Assembly (NCBI GenBank): GCA_054601695.1 | Contig: BAAHQB010000052.1 | Coordinates: 62,001-126,000 of the forward strand | Source of the DNA: Amorphochlora amoebiformis | Taxonomy: Eukaryota > Cercozoa > Chlorarachniophyceae | Direction: 5' to 3' | Length of the DNA: 64,000 bases | Shown: positions 54,501 through 64,000 of the stretch, in pieces | How the letters are laid out: each line of letters opens with the position of its first letter | Numbering within the stretch: the stretch's first letter is position 1 | The notes under the pieces: generated by a model | Seen by the model: the letters and a program-made list of their open reading frames with translations, nothing else | Databases searched by the model: none | What the model was told of the DNA's origin: nothing | Position numbers and translations under genes: made by a program

Positions 54501-54517
54501 TCATACATGCCAAGTAC

Positions 54518-54550
54518 CTTGTCCATGGTTGCCAGTAGATGAAAGTCGAA
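54518..54550 (-). CDS. 33-nt exon
   Basis: Acceptor ATACATAG, donor AAG|GTACTT, phase 0 at both ends, [11 protein letters not shown]. Confidence 0.6.
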
Positions 54551-54559
54551 CTATGTATA

Positions 54560-54568
54560 TTATATATG

Positions 54569-54607
<39 letters not shown>

Positions 54608-54622
54608 ATAAAAACATTATAC

Positions 54623-54660
<38 letters not shown>

Positions 54661-54717
54661 ATGTATATTTAAGTGTGTGTGTATATGTATATATATGTAT
54701 ATATATATATATATATA

Positions 54718-54754
<37 letters not shown>

Positions 54755-54769
54755 AGTGTGTATTATAAG

Positions 54770-54824
<55 letters not shown>

Positions 54825-54870
54825 TTTTCATGAGTGTGTATATATGTGAATGCATGTATACCTATACAGA
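54560..54870. repeat. AT microsatellite
   Basis: TA/TGTG sequence. Confidence 0.85.
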
Positions 54871-54959
54871 CAAAGAGATTGAAAGAGAGTAGTATGGTTT
54901 AAGAAAAAACAGCGATTATGTCTTCATTCACACATGTTCACAATGTGTGCATACATATG

Positions 54960-55450
54960 CACACGCACACATCCCGAGAAGAGGAAATATAAGACTTTTT
55001 TTTGCATGATTTGAACAACGATATCATGCTCTTATGAAATCTTTCTTCAGCTTTCAGCAGAATATTGCGAAATTCAATCGAAAATGAACATTGGAAAGAA
55101 GCAGAAAGGGTTGTACGACCTTAAGTAAGCATTCGGGGCGCGCGGGTCAAAAGGCGCCCATACCCGATGAATTCAGTGGGAAATGTTTTAAAAGAATTCT
55201 TCGGATCTTCTGATGTGTTACTCCAAACACGTGTGTCTAACGAAGCCCTATAGATCATGAAATATCTTTTCGGTGGCAGTTGCCGAGAAAATGTAAATAG
55301 GTTTACTTTAGACGATTTCACCCAAAGGAATTTTCCAGAATCAAATATATTAATTTCCCAATATAATAAATCGGTAGATGAGCCGAAATCGATGCGGGCG
55401 GGGGGGGTCAAAAAATCTTGAGAAATGGACCAACGATGACGTCACAAAGT
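54960..55450 (-). other. Unique island with 97-codon minus ORF, possible element remnant
   Basis: About 500 bp of non-simple sequence. Minus 55121-55411 is open (DFGSSTDLLYWEINIFDSG, then FSRQLPPKRYFMIYRAS) without an ATG start, ending in TAA. No splice pattern like the other exons. The segment TTTCAGCAGAATATTGCGAA (about 55055) matches the satellite unit at 2310-2760, suggesting a dispersed element. Function unknown. Confidence 0.4.
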
Positions 55451-55499
55451 GATATGTATGTGTGTGCGTGTGCACATATGTGCATATGTGCATATTTGA

Positions 55500-55507
55500 A
55501 CAGAAAA

Positions 55508-55554
<47 letters not shown>

Positions 55555-55570
55555 GATTCATAATATTTCT
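55500..55570. repeat. (TA)n
   Basis: TA sequence. Confidence 0.85.
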
Positions 55571-55576
55571 ATACAC

Positions 55577-55607
55577 ATGTATTAAGGTCAATATGGTACC
55601 GCCTTTG
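55577..55607 (-). CDS. QRxxH exon, copy 2
   Basis: Acceptor TATAAAG, donor ACAT|GTGTAT, 31 nt, in 0 and out 1, [10 protein letters not shown]. Confidence 0.5.
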
Positions 55608-55614
55608 CTTTATA

Positions 55615-56080
<466 letters not shown>

Positions 56081-56092
56081 ACTTGTAAACAC

Positions 56093-56123
56093 ATGCATAG
56101 AAGGCATTATGGCGCCACCTTTG
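56093..56123 (-). CDS. QRxxH exon, copy 1
   Basis: Acceptor TTGATAG, donor GCAT|GTGTTT, 31 nt, in 0 and out 1, [10 protein letters not shown]. Same length and phase as 55577-55607, so using both in series would break the frame; alternative use is possible. Confidence 0.52.
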
Positions 56124-56216
56124 CTATCAATATATACATACATATATATTTTAATATTTATATCTGTATAAATATATGTATATATATATATATAATATAT
56201 GTATATATATATATAT

Positions 56217-56258
<42 letters not shown>

Positions 56259-56263
56259 AACAC

Positions 56264-56287
56264 CTTTAACTTCAGGTTAAGTTGGTG
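56264..56287 (-). CDS. 24-nt micro-exon
   Basis: Acceptor TTATTTAG, donor AAG|GTGTTC, phase 0 at both ends, HQLNLKLK. Confidence 0.45.
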
Positions 56288-56294
56288 CTAAATA

Positions 56295-56377
56295 ACATTA
56301 GATATATATTATTATGTAATACGGTACATGTATATGCATGTGATTTATATATACATATTTATTTATATGTATATTAA

Positions 56378-56408
<31 letters not shown>

Positions 56409-56467
56409 GTAATATGTGCATAGTTTCATGTATGTAGTAGAGCTGAATACATATTATAAATATATGT

Positions 56468-56549
<82 letters not shown>

Positions 56550-56709
56550 CAAGGGTCTGGCCTAACCAATATTGAGCATCGAGTCAAGCAAATGTCTATT
56601 TCAATACCTATACTAATCAGTGCATGGCACCGAGTTCAATGAATTATCGAATATTAAATTCATATCATACTGGCACTGACTGTATATGTATATGATTTAT
56701 GTATCATAG

Positions 56710-56750
<41 letters not shown>

Positions 56751-56753
56751 ATG

Positions 56754-56811
<58 letters not shown>

Positions 56812-57150
56812 AATATATTATAGATACGCTATGATATATGTATATGTATAATACATTTATCAAAAATATCATGATACATACCATTGTAGATATATATACA
56901 TATTATACATATATACATATATATACATAATGTATAAATATATTATGTTGCACATATATTTATCAAAGATATCATGATATATACCATCATAGTATACATA
57001 TATATTATATATATATAATATATATATATATATATTATATACATACTATGATATATGTATATCATGATATATACTACGGTATATATATATATATACATAT
57101 ATCTGTATATATATATCTTTATATACGATATAATATCTAGAATATATATC
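56295..57150. repeat. AT microsatellites with a non-coding island
   Basis: TA sequence; the island 56555-56690 shows no supported exon. Confidence 0.75.
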
Positions 57151-57162
57151 ATGTACATGTAC

Positions 57163-57237
57163 TGGCACAACCAAAAGTTCAGATAGTAGCTGATGGCATG
57201 GTAATTTCACTAGTACAAGTAGTAGGCTAGTAGCTAG
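57163..57237 (-). CDS. Hydrophobic exon, 75 nt
   Basis: Very good acceptor CCGATTTCCAG, donor CCA|GTACAT, phase 0 at both ends. Leu/Val-rich: LATSLLLVLVKLPCHQLL then SELLVVP. Possibly a membrane segment. Joins 57635-57683 in phase. Confidence 0.6.
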
Positions 57238-57446
57238 CTGGAAATCGGCGAAAAATGATAAATTGATAATCACATAATAAAAAAATGACATTCGTCTTGC
57301 AATTATATATATGTATATATATATATATATGTATGTATCATCTGATTTACATTTACGAATATAATCATGATACTGTTACTTTTATACATCTATACATACT
57401 ATGATGTATACTGTATGTCATATAGTATACCAGTACATTATATAAT

Positions 57447-57493
<47 letters not shown>

Positions 57494-57634
57494 TTTTTAA
57501 TTACGCTAAGCATAATTACACGGAAATTGCAAATATATAGAATATTGAGAAATTATAATTGAACTCCCACAATGACGATTGAAGATAGTCCGGCTAGGCG
57601 GGGGCTCCAGCTCCGGTGCCTGTGACAATCTCAC

Positions 57635-57683
57635 CCGACCTACATTGCACACATCATCCAATAGTTTGTGATTATAAAATTCA
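57635..57683 (-). CDS. Internal exon, 49 nt (or first exon from 57697)
   Basis: Acceptor TCGGACAG, strong donor CGG|GTGAGA, in 1 and out 0, EFYNHKLLDDVCNVGR. It joins 57939-58029 to read through DRK-N-EFYNHK. Alternatively an ATG at 57697 (MTSDSEFYNH) could start a gene here. Confidence 0.65.
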
Positions 57684-57689
57684 CTGTCC

Positions 57690-57735
57690 GAAGTCATATT
57701 TGTAAGAAAATGGTAGAATGAGTATATATATAATG

Positions 57736-57782
<47 letters not shown>

Positions 57783-57850
57783 GAAAATATTTTCACAAAC
57801 GAATATAATACACATACACACACACACATATATATATATATAACACACAC

Positions 57851-57881
<31 letters not shown>

Positions 57882-57930
57882 TTTATTATATATATATATA
57901 TATATATATATAGATATATATTATATTATA
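57690..57930. repeat. AT microsatellite
   Basis: TA/CACA sequence. Confidence 0.8.
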
Positions 57931-57938
57931 TGTATTAC

Positions 57939-58029
57939 TTTTTCCTATCTTCAAAAGCCTCATCAAGTTCGATGAAATGCTTTAACAGCTCCTTAAAATA
58001 GTGTAAAAAATGACCCAGAGCCAATATGC
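57939..58029 (-). CDS. Internal exon with [15 protein letters not shown] segment
   Basis: Acceptor TATATCAG, donor AAAAA|GTAATA, 2 nt split at each end (91 nt), [18 protein letters not shown] then [11 protein letters not shown]. If not spliced, it ends in TAA at 57935. Hydrophobic helix followed by an amphipathic one. Continues in phase from 59280-59337. Confidence 0.8.
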
Positions 58030-58140
58030 CTGATATACGTATACACATATACATACCTAATATATTATAAATATATATATATATAATATATGTATATATG
58101 TATATATATATACACACACATACATATATTATATATGAAT

Positions 58141-58203
<63 letters not shown>

Positions 58204-58242
58204 TATCTGTATAGGATATAATACACATATATACACACATAT

Positions 58243-58293
<51 letters not shown>

Positions 58294-58310
58294 TATACAC
58301 ACACATATAT

Positions 58311-58339
<29 letters not shown>

Positions 58340-58346
<7 letters not shown>

Positions 58347-58520
58347 CAATAGTTCCTTAAATAGTGCCAAAAAAGACTCAAAGCCAACATACCTGGTATA
58401 CATATACACATATAAATATACTTAATATACTACAAATATACATTTATATATATATGTATATATATATATATATATATATAGTATATATGTATATCTATAT
58501 AGGATATATAATTTATATAT

Positions 58521-58591
<71 letters not shown>

Positions 58592-58738
58592 TAGCTCCAT
58601 AAATAGTGCAAAAAATGACTCAAAGCCATTATATCTGGTATACCTATACACATATATATACCTAGTATATTACAAATATATATAGGTATATACATATATA
58701 TACATGTACATATATGTATATATGTATATCTATACAGG

Positions 58739-58796
<58 letters not shown>

Positions 58797-58863
58797 GCTC
58801 CTTAAAATAGTACAAAAATGCCTCAAAGCCAATATACCTGATATAGATGTACACATTTACCTA

Positions 58864-58895
<32 letters not shown>

Positions 58896-58995
58896 TTTAT
58901 ATATAACTATATATATTATATAGGATATATAACATATATATCTATATTGATAGCTCCTTGAAATAGTGTAAGAAAAACCTGGAGAGATATTATAT
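58340..58995 (-). pseudogene. Four decayed copies of the ILALGHF exon
   Basis: Starts of copies at about 58394 ([17 protein letters not shown] after frameshift), 58638 ([13 protein letters not shown]), 58843 (ILALRHFCTILRS) and 58972 (GFSYTISRS). Each keeps a YCAG acceptor and 40-50 nt, then runs into TA sequence without donor; two end in TAA. Spacing is about 130-250 bp. Confidence 0.65.
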
Positions 58996-58999
58996 ATTA

Positions 59000-59050
59000 A
59001 ATGTATATGTATATATATATATATATATTCATATATATATATTTATATAA

Positions 59051-59096
<46 letters not shown>

Positions 59097-59270
59097 GCAT
59101 ATATCTGGTGATTTCGTCGGGGTATTGACAAAAAGGTCACAAGTCAATATAGATTATAATATTACTCTATATTTTCTATGATATACATCAATTTATATTA
59201 ACGGAATATATATATATATATTTATATACATACACATATATATATATATATATATGTATATATTTATATT
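59000..59270. repeat. AT microsatellite
   Basis: TA sequence with a small unexplained island at 59105-59180. Confidence 0.8.
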
Positions 59271-59279
59271 TATAGTAAC

Positions 59280-59337
59280 CTAGTCCTAGGGCGCTTTTAT
59301 TAATTCCCTTATTGCAGTGCGCAAGGTCTTCTACTGC
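59280..59337 (-). CDS. Internal exon, 58 nt
   Basis: Acceptor TATTATAG, donor CTAG|GTTACT, in 0 and out 1, AVEDLAHCNKGINKSALG. With 57939-58029 it gives [13 protein letters not shown], a continuous hydrophobic stretch. Confidence 0.75.
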
Positions 59338-59719
<382 letters not shown>

Positions 59720-59735
<16 letters not shown>

Positions 59736-59765
59736 TATCCGGCAGTGAGTTAGATTTTCTACAGC
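59720..59765 (-). pseudogene. Decayed copy of the AVEDLAHC exon
   Basis: Acceptor TTGTTAG then [13 protein letters not shown] and TAA. Copies the first eight codons of exon 59280-59337; no donor in frame. Confidence 0.5.
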
Positions 59766-59769
59766 CTAA

Positions 59770-60550
<781 letters not shown>

Positions 60551-60558
60551 AAAAGCAC

Positions 60559-60611
60559 CTCGAATGCTTCATAGAGAGCGCCCGTACATATAATAACAGA
60601 TGATAAAAGAC
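60559..60611 (-). CDS. Internal exon, membrane segment
   Basis: Acceptor TACATATAG, donor GAG|GTGCTT, in 2 and out 0, [17 protein letters not shown]. Hydrophobic start of a likely transmembrane helix. Joins 61935-61996 and 59280-59337 in phase. Confidence 0.75.
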
Positions 60612-60619
60612 CTATATGT

Positions 60620-60656
60620 ATATATGTATTATATGTATATATTTTATATATATATA

Positions 60657-60731
<75 letters not shown>

Positions 60732-60818
60732 ACGTGCAACGAAGATAATAAAACATTATGAAACAACCATATGCATATACACATAATATATGTATATCAC
60801 ACACACACATACACACAT

Positions 60819-60876
<58 letters not shown>

Positions 60877-61190
60877 ATATAAGTATATATATCAATATGT
60901 AGGTATATTTGAATATGTATATATTATATATATATATATATACATTTATACATATATATATATGTATATATACTATGTGTATATGTATATATATATATAC
61001 TGTATGTATAGAAATATATACTTTAAATATATATGTAAATATATATATATATGTATATATATATATGTATATTATATATGTACATATATATATATGTATA
61101 TATTATACATATATATGTATATATATATATATGTGTGTATGTATATATGTATATAGATATTTGTATACACACACACACACATATGTACAT
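60620..61190. repeat. AT microsatellite
   Basis: TA/CACA sequence. Confidence 0.9.
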
Positions 61191-61192
61191 AT

Positions 61193-61612
<420 letters not shown>

Positions 61613-61614
61613 TA

Positions 61615-61635
61615 TACATTAATATATATGTATAT

Positions 61636-61669
<34 letters not shown>

Positions 61670-61857
61670 GTATATACATATGTGAATAGATATACATATA
61701 TATATATATATATGTAAATATATATATATATATATATATGACATAGATGAATATTTGCAAACATAAGGAAAAAAAAAATATATATATAACACACATACCT
61801 CTACATACACACACACACACATATATATATATATGTATATATATGTATATATATATG

Positions 61858-61898
<41 letters not shown>

Positions 61899-61920
61899 AT
61901 ATATATAATATATATATGTA
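61615..61920. repeat. AT microsatellite
   Basis: TA sequence. Confidence 0.85.
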
Positions 61921-61934
61921 TGTATATATATTAC

Positions 61935-61996
61935 CAATCCATGGGTTGTCAATAAATAAATTCATTTGGTTATACAACCGAGCTTTCGATGTAACC
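61935..61996 (-). CDS. Internal exon, 62 nt, preceding the membrane segment
   Basis: Acceptor TATGTAG, donor ATTG|GTAATA, 1 nt split at each end, [20 protein letters not shown]. Followed in phase by the hydrophobic exon 60559-60611: cytoplasm-like basic part, NPWIG, then helix. Confidence 0.8.
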
Positions 61997-61999
61997 CTA

Positions 62000-63250
<1,251 letters not shown>

Positions 63251-63260
63251 TGTAGATTAC

Positions 63261-63296
63261 CTATGTCCAAAAATATAACCAGCGATTGTGTTGAAT
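63261..63296 (-). CDS. 36-nt exon
   Basis: Acceptor GCACATAG, donor ATAG|GTAATC, in 1 and out 2, FNTIAGYIFGH. Joins 61935-61996 in phase. Confidence 0.58.
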   Translation of the reverse strand: MQHNRWLYFWT

Positions 63297-63299
63297 CTA

Positions 63300-63484
<185 letters not shown>

Positions 63485-63490
63485 CGTCAC

Positions 63491-63532
63491 CTGTATCTCT
63501 TTTACTAACATTTCTTTGTCTTCCTCCGTTAC
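63491..63532 (-). CDS. 42-nt exon, charged
   Basis: Acceptor TATGTAAG, strong donor [23 protein letters not shown] in phase 0. Its exit phase does not match 63261-63296, so the frame, or a missing exon, is open. Confidence 0.5.
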
Positions 63533-63537
63533 CTTAC

Positions 63538-63539
<2 letters not shown>

Positions 63540-63597
<58 letters not shown>

Positions 63598-63676
63598 GTA
63601 TAAAATATAAATAGGCGGTAAATATATTAATTAGCTATTGTCCACAATTTTGATATATAAATGTGATAAGAGATGA

Positions 63677-63739
<63 letters not shown>

Positions 63740-63789
63740 TGTTCATATTATATATGTATGTACTACATATGAATATTTTATGTACATAA

Positions 63790-63825
<36 letters not shown>
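63540..63825. repeat. AT microsatellite
   Basis: TA sequence; nothing else. Confidence 0.85.
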
Positions 63826-63828
<3 letters not shown>

Positions 63829-63865
<37 letters not shown>

Positions 63866-63870
63866 TAATG

Positions 63871-63918
<48 letters not shown>

Positions 63919-63935
63919 GTATTAATAATAATTAT
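63829..63935. repeat. (AAT)n array
   Basis: About 100 bp of AAT repeats. Confidence 0.9.
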
Positions 63936-64000
63936 AAGAATAATATATGTAATATACGTGCGTATATGTGCAATTTACAAACATTTTTTTTCCTAGTATA

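Noticed and set aside
56555-56690. Exon in the unique island near 56.6 kb
   Set aside because: No acceptor-donor pair encloses an open frame on either strand.

Overview
The window is eukaryotic. It is dominated by long (TA)n and related AT microsatellites (perhaps 70-80 percent of the sequence), and most apparent ORFs are only the Tyr/Ile translation of these runs. Other eukaryotic marks are interstitial TTAGGG/CCCTAA arrays, copies of a probable solo LTR with TG...CA ends, several intron-type satellites, and short islands of ordinary sequence bounded by GT...AG splice signals. The organism cannot be named from this sequence. A protist or alga with TTAGGG-type telomeres, very small exons and AT-microsatellite introns fits best.

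Almost every non-repetitive island reads as a short coding exon (18-360 nt, mostly 24-80 nt) on the MINUS strand, with AG upstream, GT downstream and an open frame between. Reading from high to low coordinates, exon phases agree over long runs: (a) 63296 to 55577, a hydrophobic, probably membrane-anchored domain; (b) 54550 to 52990; (c) 52399 to 49217, charged and low complexity; (d) 48454 to 45901; (e) 45074 to 43472; (f) 39488 to 36188, Pro/Ser/Asn-rich then compact; (g) 35404 to 30938, a compact globular segment; (h) 29552 to 9524, which contains an array of 39-nt coiled-coil exons and then a globular part; (i) 8999 to 8175 and perhaps down to about 4745. I cannot tell whether these are one giant gene or several genes in tandem. 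No start codon, poly(A) site or family identity is secure, so no gene symbols are given.

The most striking pattern is repeated tandem duplication of single exons. Examples are eight or nine 39-nt exons, each encoding a 13-residue E/K/R/A-rich repeat, between 18.9 and 22.3 kb; three ISSxVA exons near 50 kb; AEVKEEY exons near 29.4 kb; QRxxH exons near 56 kb; FKAI/LKAI exons near 32 kb; and five copies of an ILALxHF exon between 58.0 and 59.0 kb. Some copies keep both splice sites and the same phase. Others have lost an acceptor or donor, or are inverted, so exons appear to be born and die inside the microsatellite introns. Introns also hold 21-bp, 24-bp, about 35-bp, about 80-bp and about 90-bp satellites, GA, ACAT and AAT arrays, and LTR fragments.

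All splice assignments are manual readings without alignment or transcript evidence. Confidence is highest where flanking exons agree in phase, or where duplicated copies differ mainly at synonymous positions.
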